DNA of 64,000 bases. Source: Liolophura sinensis (taxonomy: Eukaryota; Mollusca; Polyplacophora; Chitonida; Chitonidae). Made by a program: the position numbers and the translations under genes. Below the pieces are notes generated by a model. The model was not told where the DNA came from. It saw nothing but the letters and a program-made list of their open reading frames with translations, and searched no databases. The stretch spans positions 12,289,704 through 12,353,703 of the forward strand of contig NC_088304.1 in NCBI RefSeq assembly GCF_032854445.1, read 5' to 3'. Every line of letters begins with the position of its first letter. The first letter of the stretch is position 1. Shown here piece after piece: positions 11,101 to 21,477 of this stretch.

Positions 11101-14100
11101 TTATCGCCAGGTCTGGATATACGGTGGAGGATTTTACAGCGGTACCACGGCTCTCTGGGTGTATGACGGTAAGACGCTGGCTGGGCGCACGGGGGTTGTG
11201 GTCGTCTCTATGAACTACAGGGTAGGCTCCCTGGGCTACCTAGCAACCGGAGATGGAAGGATCAAAGGTAATCGCTTACGCTAAGAAAACTTTCTTTGCG
11301 AGTCTCATAACCACTCTTAAAGTTATTTAAGCCAAGACAGTACGAAATCTTGCTGGACTACTTGAACGTTAGCCTGACATTTTCGATGCCTTCTCATGCA
11401 GAAATCAGATCCTCATGAAACTCCGGTAAAAAGAAATATTCGACGTCTATGGCAGAGATTTCACTTTTATGTAACTAATTTGTGATACCACCAGTGTTCT
11501 TATGTTATCCATGCTGTAAATCGCTAAGTGGGAGTTTAACACCAAGTAAAACATGTATATTAGCAGATAGTTTTTTGTAAAATTCTACATTACAGTTTGG
11601 TATATGGTACTCAATCTTCACAGGTAATTTCGGAATGATGGATCAAGTCTTAGCTTTAAAATGGGTACAGAAAAACATCGCATCATTTGGCGGGGATCCC
11701 CAAAAGGTGACAATATTTGGGGAATCGGCAGGGGGCGCCAGTATCGGCATGCACATGATGTCGCCCCTCAGCAAGGACCTCTTCAAGCGCGCAATAATAC
11801 AGAGTGCATCACCGGACACTCACTGGTCCTTCATGGATCACAAGGCGGCTAGATCTCGCTCAGAGATGCTGTTTTCCGCGTTGAGCTGCCCGGATGACGA
11901 GAACGTCCTCGAGTGCCTTCGCGGGATTCGACCCGATGACATCGTCGCCAACGAATGGGTTGACGGTAGTTTCCTCGTATTTCCATGGGCACCAACCGCC
12001 GACGGTGTCTTCCTGTCGTCGGCACCTCGCCAATACATCGAAAGTAATCGGTTGAGGCCGATGGAGCTTTTGATTGGTGCTAACAAAGACGAAGGGACCT
12101 TCTGGATTCTTTACGGTGTCCCCACATACCACTGGAACACCAGCAGTCCACAATCACGAAGCGACCTAATCCGGGCTGTGAACATCGTGGACTTTGACCT
12201 GTCGCCAGCGGGTCGACAGGAGGTCCTCGATTTGTACACTGAAGGTATTCGGCCCAATGATTTGTACGGAAACAGGGACGCTCTAGACGACATCGTGGGC
12301 GACAGGAGTTTCCTCTGCCCTAGTGTGGAATTCGCTCACGATTACGTGAAGCTTAGACAATCTGTGTACGTGTATCATCTCACGCATCGGGCTAGCAATG
12401 AAGTTTGGCCCGAGTGGATGGGGGTCATTCATGGAGCCGAAATACAGGTAATATAACTGAAGAAAATAATTAATTAATAATTAAAACCACGACGACAGGG
12501 TGATAGCTGGCAAATGTTAATATGAAACCGGTGAAACACGGATTCCTGTCTATTTACCTCAGTCGGAGTTTTATTTTAACTGTTCATGTAAATGCTTAAA
12601 TAGTAGCAAATTACAACTTTATTCAAAGGCAGTACTTAAGGTTCAGTTTCAAGAAATTTGGGGGTACTTTCGGTCACAAGAAATTACACATACCCAAATG
12701 TATATTCCATATACATCGCCAGTTAAGTGCAAGGTTTGATTGCACTTTTTGCTGTTGTTAATCAGTGAAATGTGTTCATAGGGTAGTTTTGATCAACATC
12801 GTTGTAATCTTCTTTAAAAATGGTTCCAAAATGAAACAACTACCTGGCGTATTGCACAGGCGCCAGTCTTACTAAAGTGTTTCTATAGTCAATGCCATGA
12901 TTCGTAATTTATAATGGAACCGCCAACTAACCCACTTCATCACGGTTGGTTTCAGTACGTGTTTGGGATGCCATTTAACAAGTCCCGTGGTTACAGCGAT
13001 GACGAGGTGGTGCTGTCCGACAAGATTATGACATACTGGAGCAACTTTGCGAAGTCCGGGTGTGTACTTCCGGTCTGACTGTAGATGTGGTCTGTGGTGT
13101 GAGCGTGTTCGCTAGTATTCCCATTCCTTTCCATGTTCCCTTGTCAATCTCAGTTTCCGATCACTGGTGATTTCTTTTGTCTAAACAGGACGGTTCACTA
13201 TGAACTTACTAGACATCAATACTGATACCCTCTACAATATATTCTTCCTTGTGAATTCCAAATAGAAAGTGAAACGTTTCTTTTGTTTATGATGCAAGCG
13301 TCTGTTTTTTTAGGGATCGCATTCTCGAAATCGCTCAATCGCTCTTTAATACATAGTTCTTTACTTTTGTTCATTTATAAATTCACTTTTTTCTTCATTC
13401 ATATGCATTTTCGTTTTGCTGTTATTCATGCATGTATGAATTTGTGTATTCTATTTCATTTTATATTCATTTTACATTCATCTACATTCCTTCCTTTACT
13501 CAGTGTGGAGCGAATCGAGTTTGTTCTTTGTTAGGAGCAAGCCATGTTTCTTCAATCGTTAGGACACACAGGATGCGGGTTCAAACCCGGTCAGGGCCCG
13601 GAATTCGTAGATTCGCCAGTGCTTTTTAGACCTTGGTGACTGTAAACGGTCCAAGACTCACCTGGCCGCTTACACATTCTAACGTCTGTTGAAAACCATT
13701 TTTAGTCCATCAGTGTAATGTAGTGGTACATTTCATCCATACAGATTGGACAATCACGTTGATTTATTCAACGGTGTTATTTGTTTCTTTCTGTGGCTCA
13801 CAAAAACTCTTTTATTTACTTATTCGTCCATTCATATCCACAAATACTCGCTTTAATTTATTCGTTGAGTCACGCATGCATTCATTGATTCATACATTTG
13901 TTATTTATTCAGCAATACTCTCAGTTTTCTTCGACATCTCCAACACATATGCGCACGTTTCTTCTTTCATCTATGTTTTTTGTGTCTCGTCCATACGCAC
14001 CGACACTTACATGTGCATTCATTTATTTACACATTCGTCCATGTTTCCTATTTCATTCACTGGCGCCATGCCATTCCTTCATTTGCTTACTCCTCTTTCA

Positions 14101-14369
14101 TTCTTCATCCATATGCTCAATCACAAACATTCATCCACTTAATGTTTTCTGTTTATTGTTACAGACACCCTAACGGTAACCAAGTGAGTGGGCTAGCTAC
14201 ATGGCCCAAGAACAACTGGGGAGAATACTTGGAGTTCGTCAGTGGAACTACTTTTAACCGGAAGATGGGTTTCAGAACAAGGTACTGCGATTTCTGGAAG
14301 AATATTGACCGCAAACAGTCCCACACAGAGAAGCTCAAGCGCTTGTTTCGTTTCGATGCTCGATGGTAA
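8092..14369 (+). CDS. Cholinesterase-like type-B carboxylesterase (acetylcholinesterase family), seven exons
   Basis: Predicted secreted or membrane-tethered serine hydrolase of the cholinesterase group, acting on choline or related esters outside the cell. Coding exons are 8092-8191, 9732-9887, 10641-10810, 11111-11267, 11624-12447, 12956-13059 and 14165-14369, all GT-AG and phase-consistent. They give 571 residues, the usual family length. Visible by alignment to Torpedo AChE: hydrophobic N-terminus (residues 4-17); Cys97-Cys124, Cys283-Cys292 and Cys426-Cys545 disulfides; choline-site Trp114 (Trp84); oxyanion Gly148-Gly149; Tyr151; nucleophile Ser229 in GESAGG; Glu351; Phe354; Tyr358; His464 in GVIHGAEI. 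In the acyl pocket one of the two Phe is Leu312 (Phe288 position) while Phe314 is kept. The C-terminus stops soon after the last Cys ([10 protein letters not shown]) with no T-type tetramerisation tail or free Cys, so a monomer is likely. True AChE versus a related cholinesterase paralogue cannot be settled by eye. Confidence 0.9.
8365..8440 (+). mobile_element. SINE-A tail relic in cholinesterase intron
   Basis: Contains CTTTAGTACGACGTGAAACA followed by CCAATCCAATAAACAAATAA. The body is decayed beyond recognition. Confidence 0.6.
9732..9887 (+). CDS. Cholinesterase-like gene, exon 2
   Basis: Acceptor CTTATAG, donor ACAG|GTGAGT, phase 1 in and out. It encodes the start of the hydrolase fold with the family signature [16 protein letters not shown] (residues about 63-78) and a Trp-Thr-Gly end typical of this exon border in cholinesterases. 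Confidence 0.92.
10641..10810 (+). CDS. Cholinesterase-like gene, exon 3 (choline-site Trp)
   Basis: Acceptor TTTTCTCAG, donor ATG|GTAACG, phase 1 to 0. It encodes residues 86-142, including Cys97, the MWN motif with Trp114 (Torpedo Trp84) and the EDCLSINVW signature with Cys124. Confidence 0.92.
11111..11267 (+). CDS. Cholinesterase-like gene, exon 4 (oxyanion hole)
   Basis: Acceptor TCGCCAG, donor AAAG|GTAATC, phase 0 to 1. It encodes residues 143-194, starting [11 protein letters not shown]. Gly148-Gly149 form the oxyanion hole and Tyr151 matches Torpedo Tyr121 at the gorge rim. Confidence 0.93.
11624..12447 (+). CDS. Cholinesterase-like gene, exon 5 (full catalytic triad)
   Basis: The largest exon, 824 bp: acceptor CTTCACAG, donor ACAG|GTAATA, phase 1 to 0. 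It encodes residues 195-469 with Ser229 (GESAGG), Glu351 (NKDEG), His464 (GVIHG), Cys283/Cys292, Cys426, the acyl-pocket segment with Leu312 and Phe314, and a sequon at Asn366. GC content is clearly higher than in the flanking introns. Confidence 0.95.
12497..12650 (+). repeat. Dispersed repeat R2, copy in cholinesterase intron 5
   Basis: Shares GTGATAGCTGGCAAATG, AACCGGTGAAA, CTGTTCAT-TAAATGCTTAAA and AGTAGCAAATTACAA, in the same order and spacing, with 36012-36160. Two copies in one window suggest an interspersed family. Confidence 0.7.
12956..13059 (+). CDS. Cholinesterase-like gene, exon 6
   Basis: Acceptor GGTTTCAG, donor CCGG|GTGTGT, phase 0 to 2. It encodes YVFGMPF and the [16 protein letters not shown] helix that closes the hydrolase core in this family. 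A sequon (NKS) is present. Confidence 0.9.
13290..14155. repeat. Pyrimidine-rich CATT/ATTC quasi-repeat in cholinesterase intron 6
   Basis: About 800 bp dominated by degenerate TTCAT/CATTC words, interrupted by a SINE-B piece at about 13536-13700. It runs straight into the acceptor of the terminal exon and probably supplies its polypyrimidine tract. Open frames here are compositional. Confidence 0.7.
13536..13700 (+). mobile_element. SINE-B relic (B-box GGTTCAAACC type)
   Basis: GATGCGGGTTCAAACCCGGT matches a Pol III B box. It is followed by a body (ATTCGTAGATTCGCC, GACTGTAAACGGTC) resembling 51175-51370 and 45630-45770. Confidence 0.55.
14165..14369 (+). CDS. Cholinesterase-like gene, terminal exon
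   Basis: Acceptor TTGTTACAG, phase 2, stop TAA at 14367-14369. It starts with HPNG, as AChE exons do after FAK-(T/S)-G, and contains Cys545 in the CDFW motif that pairs with Cys426. The end is basic and lacks a T-peptide or a GPI-type hydrophobic tail. A donor-like GTAAAG overlaps the stop, but joining it to the next acceptor-like site (about 14447) gives an immediate stop, so I keep this end. Confidence 0.88.
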
Positions 14370-14480
14370 AGGCTGTGAATAATCGATTCGTATCTTGTGG
14401 AAACCGGATATGATGAACTTGTCATTACTGATACGTCTGTATTACAGATGTTTCGGTTATCACGGACAGGAGCATTTCAT

Positions 14481-14486
14481 AATAAA
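14481..14486 (+). terminator. Candidate polyadenylation signal of the cholinesterase gene
   Basis: AATAAA 112 bp past the stop codon, the first such hexamer downstream. No experimental support. Confidence 0.5.
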
Positions 14487-14489
14487 GAG

Positions 14490-15775
14490 AAAGGCCAATC
14501 TGTTTAAAAGTTGTCGATTTTCACTATTTAAGTCCGTTATATGGCACAGAAGAGTGGATGTGTCATGATGGAGGACTCTTGGTAACTTCGTAAGAATATT
14601 AACATTTGTAGCTTTCAAATATCTAACGTGCATGCGTTCGGGCATGCGCAAAGAGAAGCAATATGGCGAGTTTTCGCCAGACTTCCGGCCACTGATGATC
14701 TTGGATGGGTGGGTGATCTATTCAGGTGTAAAGTTTTATCAGAGCATTCCATTTTTACATCATGTGTATCTCTGTAATCTCTGGATGCTGTGTTTCTGTA
14801 CATAAGATAAATCAACATGAAAATGTGCTGTTGTTGTTGAGATTCTATTATACATTCACCGTGTTTGTCATACAAGGCGGAGAGAACTCCAGTCCAGGCA
14901 AACTTTGTCTCATGATAATAAATACAAGCCCAAATTTGCAATTGTTACGACATTCCGTGAAAATTTGACCCATGAACTATGAACCAAGCGAGATATTGTT
15001 TATTTTCATCAACTACAATAATCCAAATAATAATATAATAAACAGCAAACCGTAAAACCATATGTTCCGTGTTTTACCTTGTAAGGTGTACTAAGCAATT
15101 GTCGACCTTAGTCGTTGAGTATGACGTTAAACCCCAAGCACTCACTCACTCGACCTTAATCTTTGTGGGCCCATACGTCATGTTAGTTCGTCAGGTCGAG
15201 TGCAGGATTTTGTCTTGACATACACTCAAAAGATAAGATGTTAAGGCCGACTTAAAGGGATACAGAAAGGATTCTGATTGACTGGTGTGAGAGCTAGGCA
15301 TGTTCAGGAATTTTAGGTGTGGCACATTTATTCAAGTGTGGCCAAAACTGCACAATTTAACTCAGGCAACCCTTTTCCCACTGACAGTCAATCAGGGTAG
15401 ATTCTGTATTCCTATAAAGAGCCTGTTAGTCACAGCTTAAAAACGCTAGAAAAGTGGCTTCCACGTGTAACGTGCATGGACGCGCCAGTCGTTGTGTTCA
15501 GTCGTTTAGGCTACATATTATGCATTTCTCACATTTAGGCCAATTTCCACACAAGAACAGGTCGACAAATGGTAACCACAAGGGCATTTGTGTACATGTG
15601 AATATAGTAGCCACAGTTATTGTGGTAACGAACCTTTATGATAATACACTACCAATACTGTTTGTAATTTTCTCACCGATCCTATAGAAACATATGACCT
15701 ATAACATAGTAATCATAGTAACTCTGGGACCTACATGACTTTGAACACAGTAGGCCAGTCAAGATCTTAAGACAA
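14490..15775. other. Intergenic, only a SINE-C tail
   Basis: The only recognisable element is the SINE-C tail TATGACGTTAAACCCCAAGC followed by ACTCACTCACTC at 15118-15152. Confidence 0.55.
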
Positions 15776-15779
15776 TTCC

Positions 15780-16235
15780 ACCTATTTATTTATTTATTTT
15801 TTTACTTTTATAATAATTTTATTGGTGTGTAACGCTGTACTCAAAAATATTTCCCTTATACGACGGCGGCTATCATTATGGTGGAAGGAGGAGCCCGGGG
15901 GAAACCCACGACAATGCGCGGATTGATGGCAGACTTTCCCACGTGCGACTTCAAAGGAAAGCGGGGCCTCCGTGGCTCAGTCGGTTAGCGCGCTAGCGCA
16001 GCGTAATGACCCAGGAGCCTCTCACCAATGCGGTCCTCTCCGGCCGTACGTGGGAAGGTTTGTCAGCAACCTGCGGATGGTCGTGGGTTTCCCCCGGGCT
16101 GTGCCCGGTTTCCACCCACCATAATGCTGGCCGCCGTCGTATAAGTGAAATATTCTTGAGTATGGCGTAAAATACCAATCAAATAAATAAATAAATCAAT
16201 CAAAGGAAAGCTAGCATGGGCCAGGCTTCAACGCA
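15780..16235 (-). mobile_element. Older SINE-A interrupted by a younger SINE-A
   Basis: A minus-strand SINE-A runs 15780-15961, then resumes at 16201 (GCTAGCATGGGCCAGGC...). The inserted plus-strand SINE occupies about 15962-16200, and CAAAGGAAAG is duplicated at 15952-15961 and 16201-16210. Confidence 0.85.
15962..16200 (+). mobile_element. Young SINE-A with internal deletion, flanked by 10-bp target duplication
   Basis: The head GGCCTCCGTGGCTCAGTCGG has a Pol III A box (TGGCTCAGTCGG). The GAGTTCAAGTCC B-box segment found in full copies is missing: GCGGTC joins directly to CTCTCCGGCCG. The body and tail are intact through (AAAT)n. The target duplication CAAAGGAAAG fixes the borders. Confidence 0.88.
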
Positions 16236-16861
16236 GAGCGATGGCGTTGGTGAGAAGCAACTGGCATCTACCAAATGATGAAAATGGTGCATGATCTTGT
16301 ACAGTCGAATATGAAGAAAAACTTTGTTCTGGTGTTTAACACAACATGGCGGGACAGCATTTTTTAAAAGAAAACAAGACCTTAACCCGGCCACATGCAG
16401 TATAGAGTTTTCGGGGCGTCACAGTTTATCTAAATTATCAATGGAGACACAAAGCTGTCTTGCGCGCTTCTAAATCGCTTTGTGGCCAATCACTCACGTA
16501 AAGAGCGTCGACAACTGAACAAAGGACGCTCTAAACTTTCCCTTATTAATTGCAACTGTCTTTGACCACTTTTACTGGGCTGCAATGAGTGTCCAGGTTG
16601 CTATGCGTGCGCGCGCGCCGCCATCAACAAATCACATCCCATTTGCATGATGAATAGACTCGAGTGGGCTTCAGTGTATTTTCAGACTGACGTAAAGTGG
16701 TAAATCTTCCCAGGAAATGTGCTAAGATTAAATAGGTTGCTTTGAATACCTATCGCAGACTTACCCTAATACCGACTGGACAGGGGCATTATGTCCTTAA
16801 TATATATGACGGGTTTGACTGTCTTTTCTCCGTGTGACTCATAACTGTAATTTATTTCTTT

Positions 16862-17060
16862 GATTAGTGTTTTACGCCGTACTCATGAATATTTCACTTA
16901 TACGAAGGCGGGCAACATTATGGTGGAGGAGACCTGGCAGATCCCGAGGGAAACCCACGAACATAAGCTGATAGACGTGCCCACGGACGATCCGTGGGCT
17001 CAACGTGTCTGCAGTATTGGTGGAAGGCAAGCAATATCCAAAGCTCCTAACGCCCACAGA
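16862..17060 (-). mobile_element. SINE-A relic
   Basis: TTTTACGCCGTACTCATGAA and CTTATACGAAGGCGGGCAAC mark the reversed 3' end. Similarity fades at the head side near 17000-17060. Confidence 0.75.
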
Positions 17061-17119
17061 CAGCTTTTGTTGTACGAAAGAGAAATTTCTGATCTTGGTG
17101 TCATATATTATCTAAACAG

Positions 17120-17245
17120 ACAAAATTTGTTTGTCCGTTTTTTTTTTGTTTTTTTGTTTTTATTTTTTTGTTGTTTTTTTTTTTGTTTCTGGATTTCTTG
17201 TTTTTTTTTTTAATTCAAACTAACTAAATTTTTTTTGTCATTTTT
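17120..17245. repeat. T-rich low-complexity tract
   Basis: Runs of T broken by single G, C or A. The open frame through it is compositional. Confidence 0.85.
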
Positions 17246-17519
17246 CCCATAGTGAGAATTTCTTTTTGTAGATACCCGGACATTAAGACATTCCCTTGCG
17301 GGCAACAAATGTTGCCTGTATCCGCTGGGCTAAAATTCAGCCTGGCAAGCATGTGGATTGCCCAGTACCTCCCTCACCCTGAGTGTAAAACATATGGGGG
17401 GGAAATTTGGGACAGAGATTCAACTATTATATCTAGTGCATATCGTGAACCAAAATCTCGTGTGAAGAGAAACACAACTGCTCCTCATTTCAAAAATAAT
17501 ATTGCATTCATTAAAGAAC

Positions 17520-17745
17520 ATTTCACTAGTACTTATACGACGGCGGCCTTCAATATGATGGCAGGGAACTGGTCACAGCCCGGAGGAAACACACGACTAA
17601 CCGCAGGCTGCTGACAGAACTTCCCACGTACGACAGGAGAAGAAGTCAGCATGAGCTGGAGTTAAACTCAGATCAACTGCATAGGCGACAGACTTCTGGG
17701 TTACTTTGCTGAGCTAGCACGCCATCTACTAGGCCAGGAAGATGG
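17520..17745 (-). mobile_element. SINE-A, near full length
   Basis: Reversed 3' end (CTTATACGACGGCGGCCTTC), body (CAGCATGAGCTGGAGTTAAA carries the B-box region) and tRNA-like head (TGCTGAGCTAGCACGCCATC) are all present. Confidence 0.8.
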
Positions 17746-17871
17746 ATAGTTTAATATCTAAGTGAACGGTAGACATAACATAACCTTATTGCCTCGATGT
17801 CCATTCTGTTTTCTTTGCATTCATGAGCTGCATGAAGAAACATTCCAGTAATGTAGTATCGTACACAATGT

Positions 17872-17975
17872 ATTTATTCATTTATTGGGTTGGTGTTTTT
17901 GCGCCGTACTGAAGAATATTTCACTGATACGACAGCGGCCAGCATAATAGCACATGGGAGGAAACCGTGCACAGC
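17872..17975 (-). mobile_element. SINE-A 3' fragment
   Basis: TATTTATTCATTTATTGGGT leads into GCGCCGTACTGAAGAATATT and CACTGATACGACAGCGGCC, then similarity is lost. Confidence 0.7.
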
Positions 17976-18129
17976 CTTAAGTTTACAGTACAATGCATAG
18001 AGTACTTTTTCGCGTGCAATGGCCAATCTGGCCTCAGCCGAACTGACCATTATTTTCGTGTTTATACATGAGTACAATTTCACAACAAGGTATCGCTAAG
18101 ACAGTAAGTTCGAAGTAACTATCTATGCG

Positions 18130-18530
18130 TCAAAACATTCGTATATCAACCAAAATGGATGATTCAAGTCAATAATCGCAAGGCCAATTGACATATGACA
18201 CAAACTACTGATGAACCAAAAAGTTTACAAAGTACCAAAAAAGAACGGAACCATATAAAAGAGAAGCAGTCATTTGTTTTCAATGACGTTGGAAAGACAC
18301 AAGGTATTTTCCAGGTGAATGAATGAAGTCAGTATTCAAGCCGTGTACCATGCTAGTATATAAGTTGTTTATAATAACATCTGTGTCTCAGTTGTGCTAT
18401 AGTTGCAACTGTTCATATATCCAACATGGCGATCTACTTCAACGCGATAAATATACCGCACATAACCTATGTAAATCGGAATTAGACTCAATCGTGAAGC
18501 AGAATCCGTCTTCACTGCAACAAATCGACT
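18130..18530 (+). repeat. Dispersed repeat R1, copy 2 (long)
   Basis: Contains AATAATCGCAAGGCCAATT, GAAGCAGTCA, AATGACGTTGGAAAGACACA, AGCCGTGTACCATGCTAGTA and TAGTTGCAACTGTTCATATA. These match in order the copies at 32230 and 39730, so R1 is at least 400 bp long. Confidence 0.8.
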
Positions 18531-18636
18531 GGAAAAAAGAGCGAAATTGCGGCGAACACTGTGCGGTTCGCTACATTACATTGCGTGGCTTTACTCCAGC
18601 AGGGAGGCCATCTTTTAGCACTAAGGTGTTTGGTAA

Positions 18637-18752
18637 TTTGTCAGGCCACATTAAGTGGCTTTCCCTCACGCTCATTCGTTTAGCGATGTGTCAGGAAACA
18701 TTAGGTGGCTTTCCCTCACGCTCATTCGCTTAGCGATTTGTCAGGCCACAAG
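18637..18752 (-). repeat. Two-unit array related to the 19.5 kb minisatellite, inverted
   Basis: TTGTCAGGCCACATTAAGTG and TGTCAGGAAACATTAGGTGG, each followed by CTTTCCCTCACGCTCATTCG. They are the reverse complement of the core of the 19493-20125 array. Confidence 0.7.
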
Positions 18753-19492
18753 GCTTTGCTGACCTCATACAGTGCATATTAATATTTTTTCTCGATTTTA
18801 TCGATTAACGAAAAGGCAGTTAATACGATCAGTGACAGATTTAGTGATTTAGTGGTCTTTATCGACCATTCCAACATATCACAGCTATAGTATACTGCCT
18901 ACAGCCAAATGTGGCCGCCATATAAGTCTTGAAATTTTTTCGCAACAAAGCCAAAAGGAAAATAGATATTTTAGAAGGGTTTTTTAATAATGTAAGTGTT
19001 TTGTTTGTATATTTTCATATTCTTTGAGACTAAAAATGAATGGGATGGCATGCTTACATTTAAATGTATGCGTTTTAATATGCTGTGCAAAGAAATATTT
19101 ATTATACCAAGCTCGTTCCGATTCACAAAATGCCCGGTAACAATTTAAGAGCCACTATGTGAGGCAAAATGTCGCCAGTAGCTTATATTATGTGGTATTT
19201 CATGTTTACAAGATGTAATCATTACCAAAGACTGGGCGGTAAACCTCTGAAAGCCTCGCTGCATTGATTGCTACTAGTTGACCTGAAGTAGCAAAAGTTA
19301 CTCCCCTTTAACACAGAAATTTTGTTTCTCTATGACTGATCCAAGGCTCCTACGATTTGCAGTTCCAGAATCATAAGGGCGCTCTTCTTTGCCTTTGCTT
19401 TGCGCTCTTTTGTAACTGGAACTTTTCTCCTTATTGTGTGCCTAGCGGAAGAGCCAGAAGTGAAGAGCGGGTATAACATAGCGAACCTCCAA

Positions 19493-20125
19493 TAGGCCTG
19501 GACCTGGTGTAAAACTACCCAATGTAACTTGTCAAGTCCTCAAATAGGGCTGACCCCTGGGGTAAAGCCACCCAGTGTGACCTGACAAATTCCCAAACCG
19601 GGTTGTATTTGGAGTGAAGCTACCCAATGTAACCTGAAAAATCCCCAGTGCGAATCGAATCTAAAGTAAAGCCACCCAGTGTGAAATGACAAATCACAAA
19701 CTCGTCTAAGAATGGGGGAAAGCCATCCAATGTCACCTGAAAAATCCCCAAACTGGACGAGCCTGGGGCAAAACCACCCAATGATACCTGACAAATCCTC
19801 AAAGCAGACTAAGCCTAGAAGAAAAGCACTCAATGTTATGTTGGCAAATCCAAAAGCTGGACAGAGTCTTTAGAAAAACAACCCAATGTTACCTAACAAA
19901 TCCCCAAGCCGGACTGTGCCTAGAGGGAAACCACCAAATGTTACCTGGCAAATCCCCAAGCCGGACTGAGCCTAGAGGGAAACCACCAAATGTTACCTGA
20001 CAAATCCCCAAGCCGGACTAAGCCTGGTGGGGAAAAAATCCAATATTACATGACACATCCCTAAGCTGGACTGAGCCTGGTGGAAAACCACCCAATGTTA
20101 CCTGACAAATTCTCAACGCGGAAAG
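19493..20125. repeat. Minisatellite, about 52-bp unit, about 12 copies
   Basis: The conserved core is close to AAACCACCCAATGTTACCTG followed by ACAAATCCCCAA. Two neighbouring units at 19918 and 19970 are almost identical, while others differ by 10-20%. The minus-strand open frames across it (FSGDIGWLSP-like repeats) result from the tandem structure. Confidence 0.88.
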
Positions 20126-20129
20126 AACT

Positions 20130-21105
20130 TGCATGAAGGCCATCTTTTACTGCTAAAGTGTCCAGAGCAGAAAAAAGTTTTCTTTGCGGGTTCATCGTTA
20201 TAAATTATTTCGTTCAAAAATCACGCCGTAAACCTCTCTCAAAGCTGACACACTTGTCATACCTTTTGCCTCACTGGAGCGCCATACGAAGAAAAGCGCA
20301 GATATGACGCCCATTCAGTTACGCTAGGTACGAATACGGGGCCAACCGCTGCTTGATTCATGCTACTCCAAGTAAACCAACTGTTCAAATTACAGTTCAG
20401 ACACTCAACCGGACCAAAAAATATCCAAATTCAAATTCCCGAAAACGAGTTTTGTTAATAAAATTAGACTCACACTCTCTTAAAACGAATATATAATTTT
20501 AAATAAAATTAGTTTCCACAAAGTATAGAAATATTTTCTACAGATCTAATATCATCAAATCCAGTGCGTAGATCACAACATCAGGCTCAAATATTGAAAT
20601 ATCCGCATAAAAGTCGTATACAGTAAATAGTCAGGTATGAAGGGTATATAAAAAATCTTATTTCTTGAAAAGTACTCATAATATCAAACTTATCTAGACC
20701 AAAATACCTTTGAGGTTTGCTTATGCCCTGAGGTTTTTTCTTCTGCCAGTGATATTTTAAACCGAACGTCAGAGGTTGAATGATTGACTGACTGATTAGG
20801 TTTAACGCCACTTCGGCTGTCCTTCTGTCATATTGCGGTGATAACATGTTAGTTCCAGAAAACAATAATGGTTTCGAAATGTGAATGATAACATTCAAAC
20901 TCAGAAGAAAAATGAAATTAGCGTATTTAAAACCACGTGACAAAAAAGACAAAGGAAAGTTAAAAGTTGAAAACCATTTTGAATGTGTACCTTATGTACA
21001 TAATATCTTTATATGACTAAAATAATTTTTAAATATTTAACTACAGCTTCGCCAGAAAATATAGGATATTAAGACTACAGCTTGGAGAATAAAACCAGAG
21101 TAGCG
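20130..21105. other. No gene recognised
   Basis: AT-rich spacer between the minisatellite and the 3' end of the minus-strand Reeler gene. No domain or repeat was seen. Confidence 0.5.
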
Positions 21106-21109
21106 ACCA

Positions 21110-21345
21110 GAGTAGCGACAGCAACCTGCGGATGGTCGTGGGTTTCCCCTTGGCCCTGCCCGGTTTCCACCCACATTAATGCTGGCCGCCGTCGGTATAA
21201 GTGAAATGTTCTTGAGTACGGCGTAAAACACCAATCAAATAAATAAATATATATATATGAAATAGGTTTTACTCGGTTTCCTCCCACCATAATGCTGGCC
21301 GCCGTCGTATAAGGGAAATAATCTGGAGTGCGGTCAATAAATAAA
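21110..21345 (+). mobile_element. Two SINE-A 3' ends in tandem
   Basis: 21115-21250 carries GCAACCTGCGGATGGTCGTG through AACACCAATCAAATAAATA. 21262-21345 repeats CCACCATAATGCTGGCCGCC and a worn 3' end. Both lack the head. Confidence 0.85.
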
Positions 21346-21477
21346 CAAACATATGGAATATGTCAGTTTAGCAACATTTTAACAAATTTGTAAACGTCTT
21401 TAGACGCGAGCAATAAGTGATATCAGAACAGAAGGTTTTGGTCCTTCCTCTATGGGCTGATATGTTGAATTTTAATA

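Noticed and set aside
13283-14369. Plus-strand open frames in the CATT-rich region of cholinesterase intron 6
   Set aside because: Compositional frames in a pyrimidine-rich tract. Only the part from 14165 on is coding, after a clear acceptor.
14367-14460. Alternative donor overlapping the cholinesterase stop (GTAAAG at 14365) leading to a further C-terminal exon
   Set aside because: Joining it to the nearest acceptor-like site gives TGA at once, so it adds no coding sequence.
15963-16035. tRNA gene at GCCTCCGTGGCTCAGTCGG
   Set aside because: It is the SINE-A head. The same head recurs in many copies with SINE bodies and target duplications, and the cloverleaf is not complete.
18323-18733. 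136-codon plus-strand open frame
   Set aside because: Made of a dispersed repeat (R1) plus two minisatellite units. Other R1 copies do not keep the frame open.
19540-19833. Minus-strand frame encoding FSGDIGWLSP-like repeats
   Set aside because: Produced by the 52-bp minisatellite. No start context, splice signals or family.
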